A stretch of DNA of 64,000 nucleotides from Inediibacterium massiliense (GCF_001282725.1 NZ_LN876586.1:583009-647008); one strand, 5' to 3'; numbered from the stretch's first letter, positions 40,563-50,215 are shown. Numbers and translations are program-made. Notes: generated from the sequence alone by a model not told the origin.

Positions 40563-40722
40563 AAAACCAAATTATGAAATATATGGCAAAGGAGTGACTA
40601 TATGGAATAATAGTAGGTATATGTATCTGCATAATTAAATGGAGTGTATAACATCCCTCGGTAAAATTAAACTATTTTATTTGAAGTTAAATTAAAAAAT
40701 AAAAAACAAAAGGAGAGATTTT

Positions 40723-41238
40723 ATGTTTATATTAAAGAAAATCAATAAAAAAGGAAAAAATTTCATCATAAGTATGCTAGCAATTTTACTAGTATTTGGA
40801 GGGGTAGGTCAAATAGCTAGTGCCATAGGACATACAAGCCATTTATCTAAAGTACAAATAAATAGTTCTCTTTTAGATAGAGATGGAATATACGAAATAG
40901 ATGTAAAGGCATTAAAAGAAAATAGTGATAGCACATCTATGGCAAATAAATATTTAAATTCAAAGGCACAAATCAAAGTATCCAATGGAGGAAAACATAA
41001 AGAAATGACATTAACATTTTCCAAACATTTTGAGGATATGGAAGATATTGAAGTAAATATAAATGGAAGAAAAGTACCTTATAAACAAGTAAATGAAATA
41101 AAAGGAATAACTTTTGAAATACCAAATGAGAAGGAAATTATTACAATAAGCATGAAGGTAAAGGTGATGATTATTTTTAAATCCAGTGTGACATTTAGAG
41201 TTGTACCCAATCAAGATAGTATTAGATTTATAAATTAA
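40723..41238 (+). CDS. Secreted NEAT-domain protein
   Basis: A 171-residue exported protein. Residues 1-38 are a basic start plus hydrophobic signal (FIISMLAILLVFGGVGQIASAIG). One NEAT-like domain follows from about residue 50: DGIYEIDVKALKENSDSTSMANKYL, GGKHKEMTLTFSKHFEDMEDIEVNING, ITFEIPNEKEIITISMKV, FRVVPNQDSI. NEAT domains bind heme at the Gram-positive surface. The SMA lip helix is present, but the heme-ligand YxxxY hairpin is replaced by IFKSSVTFR. There is no sorting signal, so it is probably released or loosely held. It is the first gene behind the Fur-box promoter. Confidence 0.8.
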   Translation: MFILKKINKKGKNFIISMLAILLVFGGVGQIASAIGHTSHLSKVQINSSLLDRDGIYEIDVKALKENSDSTSMANKYLNSKAQIKVSNGGKHKEMTLTFSKHFEDMEDIEVNINGRKVPYKQVNEIKGITFEIPNEKEIITISMKVKVMIIFKSSVTFRVVPNQDSIRFIN

Positions 41239-41302
41239 TAATATTACTAGGGGGATGTTGAAGTAGTTTCATTGGCAAAATAAAAAAAGAAGGGGAGACA
41301 AA

Positions 41303-44300
41303 ATGAGCATTTTTAAAAGAATACATAAAGGAATTAGTATGTTATTAGTTATGGCTTTAATAATAGGAGGAGTATCCCAAAATGTAGTAGCTATTGAAAA
41401 TGAGTCAGATGTACAAGAAACTAGTAAAGATTCAACAAATGAGAATGTAGAAGTAGATGCAAGTAGTAAGGATATAGAACAAGGAACTCAAGAAAAAGAA
41501 AAGCAACAGAAAAAAGAGGAAGAAAAAATAGAATCAAATAAAGAAGAAAATAAACCAATAGAAGATAAAGCTAGTAAAGAGGTAAACTCTAAAAAAGAAG
41601 AAAAAAATAAAGAAGATGTAGATAAAGAAAGTAAAGAAGCAGAAGAAGAAAAGCAACAAGAAAAAGAAAAAATAGAATCAAACAAAGAAGAAAATAAACC
41701 AATAGAAGATAAAGCTAGTAAAGAGGTAAACTCTAAAAAAGAAGAAAAAAATAAAGAAGATGAAGACAAAGAAAGCAAAGAAGCAGAAGAAGAAAAGCAA
41801 CAAGAAAAAGAAAAAATAGAATCAAACAAAGAAGAAAATAAGCCAATAGAAGATAAAGCCAGTAAAGAAGTAATTTCTAATAAAGAAGAAAAAAATAAAG
41901 CAGATGTAGACAAAGAAAGTAGAGGAATAGAAGAAGAAAAAGTATCTCAAGAAGAAAAGCAACAAAAAACAGAGATAGAAAAAATAGAATCAAACAAAGA
42001 AGAAAACAAAACAATAGAAGATCAAACTAATGACGAAGAAAAAAGTAAAGCAGATATAGTAAAAGAAGAAAGAGAAGCATCTATAAAAAAATTACAAAAC
42101 ACTACTAAAACAGATATAGGATTAAAAGAAAATTATACACAAAAAAGTTTAAATGCATATGAAAATGCACTTAAGCAAGCAAAAAATATAGATTTAAAGA
42201 AAGCAAAATTAGAAGAAATTAACAATAGCATAACACAATTAGAAGAAGCAATTAAAAATTTAGAAGAAAAAAAAGTAGAGACAATTCAAGACGGACTATA
42301 TGAAGTAGAAAAAGAAGCAACTGATGAAGAAGGAAATCCATCTCCTTTTGCTAGGATGCATATAGGAGAAAAATTAAAATATGAAGTAAAGAATGGAAAA
42401 CATTATGTAGAACTACGTCTTAGAAAAAGTGAATGGTCAAAAATTGATGAGATAAAAGTAGATGAAAAAGTTGTAGAGTATAAGAGTAAAGAAGAAAAAA
42501 ATTGTAAAGACCCTTATGGACAATCAGAAACAGTAACAGATCAATTAATAAAATTTGAGGTTCCTAATCAAAAATCAGAAATTATTCTTCAAGGATCAAT
42601 ATTACCAGATGGAGATGAAGAGTTTGCAGTACCGTGTACAGTTTATTTAAGAATTAAAGAGGATACATTGAAGAAAGTAGAAGAAGAAAAACCAAATACA
42701 GATTTTGATAAAGATGGATTGTATCAAATAAATCTTAAAAGACTACATGGAGAAAAAGATGAAGCATCTATGGCAGCAGATTATATAGAAGAAATAGGAA
42801 ATATTGAAGTGAAAAATGGAAAGAAAACATGCATTGTAACATTAAAGAGAAGTGACTGGATGTACTATATAAAAATAGAAGTGAATGGAGAAAAAGTTCC
42901 TCACCAGTTAAAGGTGATGAAAACCTATGATCAATTAAATGAAAAAGGAAAAAATCAAACAGACAGTATAATGAGCTTTGAAATCCCAGAGGCAGATGTC
43001 CAAATTAGAATGCACTTAAAGGCCATTCCAATGGGTGATATTGAACAAGTATTTAGAATAGTTCCTCAAAAAGATACAGCAAAATATTTGGGAGATAAAA
43101 CAGATGGAGAAAGAGAAATAGCAATAAGAAGATTGCAAAATGCAATAGAAGCAAAAATAGACCCAGAAGAAAATTATACAAAAGAAAGCTATAAAGTATA
43201 TAAAGAAGTATTGAATCAAGCAAAAAATATTGATGTAGAGAAAAAAGGCACAGAAGAAATTAGTCGTATAGCAGAAGATCTAGAAAAGGCTATAGCTACT
43301 CTGAAAATAAGAGAAGATATAATAAAATATGAAGGTAAAGTAACCAATTCAAACGAAGATTTAAATTGGATTATGAAAGATGAAGGAACGATACAGATTA
43401 TAGACGAAAAAAAATATGTTGAGATTGCACTAAAAGATATACCTGGATTAAGAATAGATAAAATTTCTATAGATGGAAAAATTATGAAGCATAGTGAAAA
43501 AAAAGAGGGTGAATATTTATTCGTAAAATATGAAGTTAAAAGTATCGAGTCAGAGATGATTCTTACTATACCAGTTATGTATGAGCCATGGTATGCAGAG
43601 GGTAAAATTGTATTTGATGATGAAACTATTAAGAAGGTTAAAGAATATGAAGAAAAAGTAGAATTAAATAAAAATGGAGAGTACACTATTTTAGCATTAG
43701 CATTAAAAGAAGACTCAGAGGATCCATCCATGACAAACCAATTTATCAAAGAACCTGTTACTCTTAAAGTAAAGGATGGAAAAGTTATAGCTAAAATGGT
43801 TTGGAATGGCACAGAATTTATTACAATGGACATGATCGAAGAGTTAAAATATGAAAATAGTAATGGAGCGTTTGTAGATGTAAAGAGAAAATTAGATTCT
43901 AAAAACAATGCTGTGACCATTGAATTCGAGGTAGAAGATATAAACAAAGCAACAATCATGCAAGTATATGTACCAAGAGGAATGGGAGAAGGTAGACCAA
44001 AGTTTAGATTAGTATTTGATCTAGATTCTCTAAAGATTATCAAAGAATATAACAAAGACGAAAATCAAGAAAAATCTATTGAAATATCAGTAACAGCTCC
44101 TACAGAAGTAAAAATTTCAGATAACGAAAAAAATATAGTGATTTCTAAGATCACGGAAGAAATCATCAAAAATGGAGAATTAAAAATTCATGTAGGAGAT
44201 ACAAAAAATGCAACAGTAAAAATACCAGTAAAAGTGGAAAAGGAAAGTCAAATAAAGCAAGCAAAACTTCCAAAAATATCAATGGAGTCCAATATTGCTA

Positions 44301-46780
44301 ATGTAGAAATACCAACAGGTGTTGATGTGAAATCTCAAAATGAAAAATGGGATGGAACAATTAAGTTACCAACTCTTATAGAAAATGAAAGTGTAAAGAT
44401 TACTAATATAAAACCAGAAAAAGTAGTAGAAGTAGGCTTTGAAGGTGGAACATTAGAATTTAATCAAGCAGTAAGAATAGTACTAAAAGGTCAAACGGGT
44501 AAAAAAGCAGGATATATAAAAGATGACAAAATTATAGAGATTGAGCATACACTTTCTGAAAATACTCAAAAGGTAGCAAATGAAATGAAATGGCAAGAGA
44601 CCAAAATAGATGATGGAAAAGATTTAATTATTTGGACAAAACATTTTACAAAATTTGTAGCTTATATAGATGATACAACAGGTGGAAATACAGGTGGAAA
44701 TACAGGTGGTTCAAACGGAAATAAAGAAAGCAAATTTTATAAAATAGATGTTGAATTATTAAAAGGAGATACAAATCAAGAATCTACAGGAGAAAGATTC
44801 TTAGGTAAAAAAGCTATATATGAAGAAAAAGATGGAAAAAAATATATTAAATTGGTTGTGAAAAGAACGGACAAAATGAAAGATGTAAAAGTAATGGTTG
44901 ATGGGAGTGTTAAGAAATTTGATGTACAAAATGTTAAGAATGAAGGAGGAAAAACAGTCAGCACCATTAAATTTGAGATACCTAATTTATCTTCAGAAAT
45001 TGAAGTAAACCTAAGAAGTGAATTTATGGGAAATGTACTCACTAAATTTAAAATAAAGTTTAATGAAAGTTCAATGAAAGAAACAACAAATCCAGATGAT
45101 TTAGATTATAGTTTAGATGGATTAAAAGATGATCCTACAATAGGTGAGGACATGAATTTAGATGGAGTAGAAATTGAAGTTTTAAAAGAAGATAGCAATG
45201 AACAATCTATGGCACATGCATATATAGGTAAAAAAGCAGGTTTTGAAGTCAGAGATGGAAAACAGTACCTTACAGTATATATTAAGAGAAGCGAATGGAT
45301 GAAAAATATAGATATAACTGTAGATGGAAAATCTGTAAAATATGACCGTAAAGTAGTAAAAACAAGTTCAAAAGAAGGAGAAAATATTACTGTTGAATTT
45401 GAAATACCGAATTTAGATGCCAAAATCAAATTCCATATGAATGTATTACCAATGGGAGAAGCAAGAGTAGCATTTAGAATCGTTCCTAAAAAAGATACAA
45501 TGAGCGAGAAAGCTAAAAGCAGTATGAGTAATAGTAGTACAGTAAAAGTTTCAAATATAGATAAAAATAAAGATGATTTATATCAAGCTACTATTAAGGT
45601 GTTAAAAGAAAATCAAGATGAGCCATCTATTGCAAAAGACTATATAGATGAAAAGGTAGATATAAAAGTAAAGGATAAAAAAATATATATGATCATGTAT
45701 TTTAAGCATAGTAAAGATATTAAAGACTTAGAAATAAAGGTAGAAGGAAAAACAGTCAAACATGAAATGAAAACAATCAAAGAACATGAAGAAGGTAAAG
45801 CAGATAGTTTTGTTCAATTTGAAATACCAGAATTTGAATCAAAAATAATAGCAGAGATGAACATTCAAGCAGATAAAAATAAAAAAGTTACCTTTAGAAT
45901 CGTACCACAAAAAGATACATTAGTGAAAAAAGTAAATACCAGTGTAACAAAAGATGGCTTATATGAGATGGGTATGGAAGTAGTAGACAAATATGATACT
46001 GTATTATCTTTAGCTAAAAAACATTTAAGTGATCAAGTAGATTTTGAAGTGAAGAATGATAAAAAATATGTTCAAGTATTACTAAAAGAAAAAGATGCAA
46101 TAAAAGACTTGGAAGTAATCGTAGATGATAAAAAAGTAGAATATGAAAATGTGAATGAAAAGATTAAAGTAAATGAAGAAAAATTTGCAGCTATTCGATT
46201 TGAAATACCTAGCTTAGATTCAAAAATTAAATTTAATATTCTTACAAATGAAAATGATCTAGTAGAGGAAAACAAAGATATAAAAGAAGATAAAAAAGTA
46301 AATAAGAATGAAGAAAAGAAATATGTGACTATAAATGTAGTTCTTAAAAAGAACACAATGAAGCAAATTGAAAGTAAAGTTTATCTATATATAGACTCAA
46401 AAAATATCTATAGAGTAAACAGTGAAGGAACAGAAAAAATAACTTTAGATGTAGCACCAGTGATTGAAACAAATAGAACATTAGTACCTCTTAAAGGTGT
46501 TTGCGAAGCATTAGGAATCAATGTTTTATGGCAAGAAGAAACAAGAGGTGTTTTATTAAGTAAGGATGATGTGAAAATTCAATTACATATAGATTCCATG
46601 GATGCAGAAATAGGTGAAGAGTCTATTAAGCTTGAGGTAGCACCCAAAATAATCAATGATAGAACCTTTGTTCCGTTAAGATTTATGTCAGAAAACCTTG
46701 AGTATAGGGTGGACTGGATGAAAGAAGAAAATAAAATGGTGATTACAAAGAAAGCAAATGTTGATAAAAAGAAGATATAA
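41303..46780 (+). CDS. Giant multi-NEAT surface protein with FIVAR-like and copper-amine-oxidase-N-like domains
   Basis: An 1825-residue exported protein. In order: a signal peptide (1-32); a Lys/Glu-rich stalk with three 48-residue repeats (~70-235); a FIVAR-like helical module (~255-325); NEAT-like domains 1 and 2 (~327-595); a second FIVAR-like module (~600-672); NEAT-like 3 and 4 (~673-915); a ~200-residue beta domain ending IIWTKHFTKFVAYI; a TGGNTGGNTGG linker (~1128); NEAT-like 5-8 (~1142-1660); and a C-terminal Cu-amine-oxidase-N-type domain (~1696-1823, TLVPLKGVCEALGINVLW, FVPLRFMSENLEYRVDW). There is no LPXTG; the last domain may serve as wall anchor. Only NEAT-like 3 keeps YxxxY (Y760-Y764). 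A role in heme capture is inferred from domains and operon. Confidence 0.85.
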   Translation: MSIFKRIHKGISMLLVMALIIGGVSQNVVAIENESDVQETSKDSTNENVEVDASSKDIEQGTQEKEKQQKKEEEKIESNKEENKPIEDKASKEVNSKKEEKNKEDVDKESKEAEEEKQQEKEKIESNKEENKPIEDKASKEVNSKKEEKNKEDEDKESKEAEEEKQQEKEKIESNKEENKPIEDKASKEVISNKEEKNKADVDKESRGIEEEKVSQEEKQQKTEIEKIESNKEENKTIEDQTNDEEKSKADIVKEEREASIKKLQNTTKTDIGLKENYTQKSLNAYENALKQAKNIDLKKAKLEEINNSITQLEEAIKNLEEKKVETIQDGLYEVEKEATDEEGNPSPFARMHIGEKLKYEVKNGKHYVELRLRKSEWSKIDEIKVDEKVVEYKSKEEKNCKDPYGQSETVTDQLIKFEVPNQKSEIILQGSILPDGDEEFAVPCTVYLRIKEDTLKKVEEEKPNTDFDKDGLYQINLKRLHGEKDEASMAADYIEEIGNIEVKNGKKTCIVTLKRSDWMYYIKIEVNGEKVPHQLKVMKTYDQLNEKGKNQTDSIMSFEIPEADVQIRMHLKAIPMGDIEQVFRIVPQKDTAKYLGDKTDGEREIAIRRLQNAIEAKIDPEENYTKESYKVYKEVLNQAKNIDVEKKGTEEISRIAEDLEKAIATLKIREDIIKYEGKVTNSNEDLNWIMKDEGTIQIIDEKKYVEIALKDIPGLRIDKISIDGKIMKHSEKKEGEYLFVKYEVKSIESEMILTIPVMYEPWYAEGKIVFDDETIKKVKEYEEKVELNKNGEYTILALALKEDSEDPSMTNQFIKEPVTLKVKDGKVIAKMVWNGTEFITMDMIEELKYENSNGAFVDVKRKLDSKNNAVTIEFEVEDINKATIMQVYVPRGMGEGRPKFRLVFDLDSLKIIKEYNKDENQEKSIEISVTAPTEVKISDNEKNIVISKITEEIIKNGELKIHVGDTKNATVKIPVKVEKESQIKQAKLPKISMESNIANVEIPTGVDVKSQNEKWDGTIKLPTLIENESVKITNIKPEKVVEVGFEGGTLEFNQAVRIVLKGQTGKKAGYIKDDKIIEIEHTLSENTQKVANEMKWQETKIDDGKDLIIWTKHFTKFVAYIDDTTGGNTGGNTGGSNGNKESKFYKIDVELLKGDTNQESTGERFLGKKAIYEEKDGKKYIKLVVKRTDKMKDVKVMVDGSVKKFDVQNVKNEGGKTVSTIKFEIPNLSSEIEVNLRSEFMGNVLTKFKIKFNESSMKETTNPDDLDYSLDGLKDDPTIGEDMNLDGVEIEVLKEDSNEQSMAHAYIGKKAGFEVRDGKQYLTVYIKRSEWMKNIDITVDGKSVKYDRKVVKTSSKEGENITVEFEIPNLDAKIKFHMNVLPMGEARVAFRIVPKKDTMSEKAKSSMSNSSTVKVSNIDKNKDDLYQATIKVLKENQDEPSIAKDYIDEKVDIKVKDKKIYMIMYFKHSKDIKDLEIKVEGKTVKHEMKTIKEHEEGKADSFVQFEIPEFESKIIAEMNIQADKNKKVTFRIVPQKDTLVKKVNTSVTKDGLYEMGMEVVDKYDTVLSLAKKHLSDQVDFEVKNDKKYVQVLLKEKDAIKDLEVIVDDKKVEYENVNEKIKVNEEKFAAIRFEIPSLDSKIKFNILTNENDLVEENKDIKEDKKVNKNEEKKYVTINVVLKKNTMKQIESKVYLYIDSKNIYRVNSEGTEKITLDVAPVIETNRTLVPLKGVCEALGINVLWQEETRGVLLSKDDVKIQLHIDSMDAEIGEESIKLEVAPKIINDRTFVPLRFMSENLEYRVDWMKEENKMVITKKANVDKKKI
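41515..41950 (+). repeat. 144-bp in-frame tandem repeats in the stalk of the multi-NEAT protein
   Basis: The unit starting GAATCAAA(T/C)AAAGAAG recurs at 41531, 41675 and 41819, exactly 144 bases (48 residues) apart, with a diverged fourth start at 41987. Units encode IESNKEENKPIEDKASKEV plus a charged stretch. Near-identity of units 1 and 2 suggests recent duplication and length variation between strains. Confidence 0.9.
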
Positions 46781-46795
46781 AGGGAGGAAATTCAA

Positions 46796-47407
46796 ATGAA
46801 AAATAAAATGTTAAAAATATGTACAGTAACTTTTGTAGTGGGAGCATTATTATTGCCATCTACACAAGCTTTTGCTCAAAAGGCTCAAGTAAGTAAAGTA
46901 AAAGCAACACAAAAAGTACAAAAAGTAGTAGAAAAGGAACCATTAAAGGTTGGAAAATATAATGTAGGAGTAACTGCTGTAAAAGCAAAATCAAATGAGA
47001 TGTCTATGGCAGGGCAATATATGGATACACAAGCTGTATTAGAAGTAACTAAAGATAAACAAAATAAAGAAAAGAGATATCTAGAAATAAAGCTTACAAG
47101 AAGTGATTGGATGGAAAATATTAAAGTGAACGTTGGGGACAAGGAAGTAGCATATACTGCTAAAGTATTAAAAACCTATAAAGAAAAAAATGAAGCAGGA
47201 AAAAATAAGGCAGATAGCTCTATTAGATTTGAAATACCAAATTCAAAATCTGGTGAAAAACCTAATATAAAGTTAGGTATGAATGTGATTCCAATGGGAA
47301 ATGCATCTGTTGAATTTAGAGTTCAGTTAGGAGATGAAATTACAAAAGTAGTAGAAAAAGCCATAAGCAATAATCCATCAACAGATAAAAAAGCAGCAAA
47401 AAAATAG
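46796..47407 (+). CDS. Secreted single-NEAT protein (hemophore-like)
   Basis: A 203-residue exported protein with signal peptide MKNKMLKICTVTFVVGALLLPSTQAFAQ, a Lys-rich spacer, and one NEAT-like domain (~52-180): YNVGVTAVKAKSNEMSMAGQYM, RYLEIKLTRSDWMENIKVNVGDKEV, IRFEIPNSKSG, MNVIPMGNASVEFRVQ. It resembles NEAT domain 2 of the giant protein. The YxxxY hairpin is replaced by PMGNASVEFR. There is no anchor, so it may act as a diffusible carrier handing its ligand to the lipoprotein encoded next. It starts 15 bases after the giant gene. Confidence 0.8.
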   Translation: MKNKMLKICTVTFVVGALLLPSTQAFAQKAQVSKVKATQKVQKVVEKEPLKVGKYNVGVTAVKAKSNEMSMAGQYMDTQAVLEVTKDKQNKEKRYLEIKLTRSDWMENIKVNVGDKEVAYTAKVLKTYKEKNEAGKNKADSSIRFEIPNSKSGEKPNIKLGMNVIPMGNASVEFRVQLGDEITKVVEKAISNNPSTDKKAAKK

Positions 47408-47451
47408 GCGCTAGAGTTTATAGTAAATGAAAATAATGATCCTTTGAATCA

Positions 47452-47496
47452 TAACTCTATTTTAGGAAAGGAGCTCCTTTCTTAAAATGGAGTTTA
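47452..47496 (+). other. Long intercistronic hairpin before the isdE-like gene
   Basis: AACTCTATTTTAGGAAAGGAG and CTCCTTTCTTAAAATGGAGTT pair along about 21 bases with essentially no loop. The T-rich stretch after it is interrupted (TTATTC), so it is more likely an RNA-processing, stabilising or partial termination site than a full stop. Confidence 0.7.
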
Positions 47497-47522
47497 TTCA
47501 TGACAAATAAGGGGGAGCAGAA

Positions 47523-48416
47523 GTGAAAAGATTTTTAGCTATATGCATGATGATTGTAATAAGCATGATATCTATTGCTTGTTCTCCAAAAATAGAACAA
47601 GTAGATAGCAAAAATTTAGACAAAAAGGATGATGCAAGAATAGTAGCTGGAAGCGTGGCAGTAGCTGAGATGTTAGCAGAGTTGGATATAAAAATGGTAG
47701 GAAGACCAAGTACTCAATATGGTATATCTGATAAAATAAAAGATCTTCCAGAGGTAGGATTACCTATGAATCCTGATTTAGAAAAAATAAGAAGTTTAAA
47801 ATCAGATGTATTCATCACATCAAGTGCACTGGAAGAATTAATAGGAGATAAATTTCAACAAAATGGTATTCATACAAAATATTGTAACTTAAATTTCTAT
47901 GATTCAGTAAAGGAAAGCATCAAAGAACTATCTGTAGAATTTGGGAAAGAGGAAAACGGAAAAAAATTAATAGAAAAGATTGAAAATAAAGAAAAAGAAA
48001 TATTAAAAGATGTAGATCAAAATAAAAGGGTGAAGGTTATGATTTTGTTTGGAGCACCAGGCCATTTCATGCTTGCTACTGAAAAATCATTTGCAGGAAG
48101 CTTGATTGAAAAATTAGGAGCGGAAAATATTACATCTAAGGTAGAATCAGAATATAAAGGAGCATATGTCCCTTTTTCCCTAGAGGTTGCATTAAAGGAA
48201 AATCCTGATGTTATTTTTAAAATGTATCATGGATATGTAGAGGAAGCAAAAAAACAAGTAGCAGAAGAATTCGAAAAAAATCCTCAATGGGAAAAATTTA
48301 AAGCAATCAAAGAAAATAGAGTGTATGATTTAGATCCAGAATATTTTGGCGTAACAGGAGATATCAAATTAACAGAGTCATTAGAAAAAATGAAACAATA
48401 TTTATACAAAAAATAA
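47523..48416 (+). CDS. Heme/iron ABC transporter substrate-binding lipoprotein (IsdE-like)
   Basis: A 297-residue class III binding protein anchored to the outer face of the membrane. The lipobox SIAC places the lipidated Cys at position 20. GRPSTQYGI, VGLPMNPDLEKIRSLKSDVFITSS and ILFGAPGHFMLATEKSFAGSLIEKLGAENI follow the IsdE pattern; the Met of PMNPD and the His of KMYHGYV match the axial heme ligands of S. aureus IsdE. The start is a GTG behind GGGGGAG. It is followed by the permease and ATPase of the same importer. Confidence 0.88.
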   Translation: MKRFLAICMMIVISMISIACSPKIEQVDSKNLDKKDDARIVAGSVAVAEMLAELDIKMVGRPSTQYGISDKIKDLPEVGLPMNPDLEKIRSLKSDVFITSSALEELIGDKFQQNGIHTKYCNLNFYDSVKESIKELSVEFGKEENGKKLIEKIENKEKEILKDVDQNKRVKVMILFGAPGHFMLATEKSFAGSLIEKLGAENITSKVESEYKGAYVPFSLEVALKENPDVIFKMYHGYVEEAKKQVAEEFEKNPQWEKFKAIKENRVYDLDPEYFGVTGDIKLTESLEKMKQYLYKK

Positions 48417-48432
48417 AGGAAATGGTGAAAGT

Positions 48433-49428
48433 ATGAAAAATATTAATGAAAAAACCAAAATATGGATAATATTTTCAAGTTTCATTATTCTAATACTTTT
48501 AATCATCGGAACTATTGGGGTAGGAAGCGTGGATATATCTGTTAGAGAAATAATAGATACCTTTTTAGGAAAAGGTGATGAAATCAATACGAGCATTATA
48601 ATGGATATGAGACTTCCAAGAATTATACTTGCAGTATTTGTAGGGGCTAGCTTATCTATATCAGGAGCTTTATTACAATCGGTTATGAGAAATCCATTAG
48701 CTGATCCTGGAATTACAGGAGTTTCTTCAGGAGGAAGCTTAGCCGCTATTTTAATGATGCTTTATTTTCCTCGGTTCTATAGATTATTACCTTTTCTGGC
48801 ATTTTTAGGAGCTATGCTTGCATGTACATTAGTATTTATTTTATCTTGGGATAATGGAATCAAGCCTATTAGAGTAATTTTATCAGGAGTAGCTATCAAT
48901 GCTATGTTTGCAGGAGCTACTGCTTTATTAGCTATTATGAATAGCGATAAAATTCAAGGGGTTTTACTTTGGATCAATGGAAGTATAGCTTATAGAGGCT
49001 GGAGAGAAGTTAGCTATTTTCTTCCTTATTCCATAATAGGAATTATATTATCATTATTCTGTATTAGAGGTGCAAATCTTTTAGCTTTAGGAGATGATGT
49101 TGCTACAAACCTAGGTATGAATGTAAATAAAGCAAGAATAGGAATATCTCTAGTCGCAGTATTTTTAGCAGGAGTGAGTACCTCTGCTGTTGGGATTATA
49201 GGATTTATTGGAATTATTGTTCCACATGTAGCTAGATTGATATTAGGATCTGACTATAAGTATTTAATACCGATGAGTACAGTTTTAGGAGGAATTATCC
49301 TTCTTTTAGCAGATACTTTAGCAAGATATATAGCAAGACCTATCGAACTTCCTGTAGGAGTGATGATGGCTATGATTGGTTGTCCATTCTTCTTATTTCT
49401 TCTAAGGAGGCGTAAAGCTCATGCTTAA
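48433..49428 (+). CDS. Iron/heme ABC transporter permease (FecCD family)
   Basis: A 331-residue membrane subunit with about nine to ten hydrophobic spans. It has TSIIMDMRLPRIILAVFVGASLSISGALLQSVMRNPLADPGITGVSSGGSLAA, GALLAI-type centre, and GIIGFIGIIVPHVARLILGSDYKYLIPMSTVLGG, which contacts the ATPase. FecCD permeases move siderophores, heme or cobalamin; the IsdE-like lipoprotein next door suggests heme. It overlaps the ATPase gene by eight bases. Confidence 0.93.
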   Translation: MKNINEKTKIWIIFSSFIILILLIIGTIGVGSVDISVREIIDTFLGKGDEINTSIIMDMRLPRIILAVFVGASLSISGALLQSVMRNPLADPGITGVSSGGSLAAILMMLYFPRFYRLLPFLAFLGAMLACTLVFILSWDNGIKPIRVILSGVAINAMFAGATALLAIMNSDKIQGVLLWINGSIAYRGWREVSYFLPYSIIGIILSLFCIRGANLLALGDDVATNLGMNVNKARIGISLVAVFLAGVSTSAVGIIGFIGIIVPHVARLILGSDYKYLIPMSTVLGGIILLLADTLARYIARPIELPVGVMMAMIGCPFFLFLLRRRKAHA

Positions 49429-50209
49429 AGTGAAAGATTTTAAAATAGGATATGACAATAAGGTGATTGTAAAAAATTTTAGCGTACATGTAAAAAAAGG
49501 AGAGATTATTACAATTATTGGTCCGAATGGGTCTGGAAAATCAACTGTTTTAAAAGCTATAGGAAGATTATTAAAGCCTATGGCTGGAACGATTTATTTA
49601 GATAAAAAATTACTTTGGGAGATGAAGGGAAAAGATATAGCAAAAGAGATGGCTTGCCTTTCTCAACATAATATTGCTCCTGAGGATATGACCATTAGAA
49701 AAATAGTAGGTTTTGGAAGAAATCCTCATAAAGGATGGTTTGAAGGAATAGATAAAAAGGATGAACAAATTATAGATTGGGCAATTGAAAAAACCAATCT
49801 TAAAAATCTTGAAAATAAAAAAATGATTCATATATCAGGCGGAGAAAGTCAAAGGGCATGGATTGCTATGGCACTAGCTCAACAGCCGAAAATTTTATTG
49901 TTAGATGAACCTACAACTTATTTAGATATAAATAATCAAATAGAAATATTAGACTTAGTCAGTAAATTAAATAAAAAATTAGAGCTTACTGTGATTATGG
50001 TTTTGCATGATTTAAATCAAGCAGCAAAATATAGTGATCAAGTAATTGTACTTAAAAATGGAGAGATACAGGCAGTAGGTGAACCAGAGAAAATTCTAGA
50101 CAATCATTTAATAAGAGATGTTTATAATGTGGATATGAACATATTAAGAAATCAATATGGTGAAAAGCTTATTTTTATTCCTAAAAAAATTCATGCTTGC
50201 AATACATAA
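49421..50209 (+). CDS. Iron/heme ABC transporter ATP-binding protein
   Basis: A 262-residue cytoplasmic ATPase of the FecE/FhuC type. It shows Walker A GPNGSGKSTVLKAIGRLL, the Q-loop LSQHN, the signature ISGGESQRAWIAMALAQ, Walker B ILLLDEPTTYLD and the switch His in MVLHDLNQAAKYSDQV. The end CNT is unremarkable. Together with the two preceding genes it completes a binding-protein-dependent importer. Confidence 0.95.
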   Translation: MLKVKDFKIGYDNKVIVKNFSVHVKKGEIITIIGPNGSGKSTVLKAIGRLLKPMAGTIYLDKKLLWEMKGKDIAKEMACLSQHNIAPEDMTIRKIVGFGRNPHKGWFEGIDKKDEQIIDWAIEKTNLKNLENKKMIHISGGESQRAWIAMALAQQPKILLLDEPTTYLDINNQIEILDLVSKLNKKLELTVIMVLHDLNQAAKYSDQVIVLKNGEIQAVGEPEKILDNHLIRDVYNVDMNILRNQYGEKLIFIPKKIHACNT

Positions 50210-50215
50210 GGTCGT

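Noticed and set aside
41515-41950. Regular repeats considered as a CRISPR array
   Set aside because: The units are contiguous, 144 bases long, in frame and have no spacers; they belong to a coding stalk.
43216-44055. A 279-codon reverse-strand frame inside the giant NEAT gene
   Set aside because: It is a shadow frame: Ser/Phe/Ile-rich composition mirrors the Lys/Glu/Asn codons of the sense gene and there is no ribosome site.
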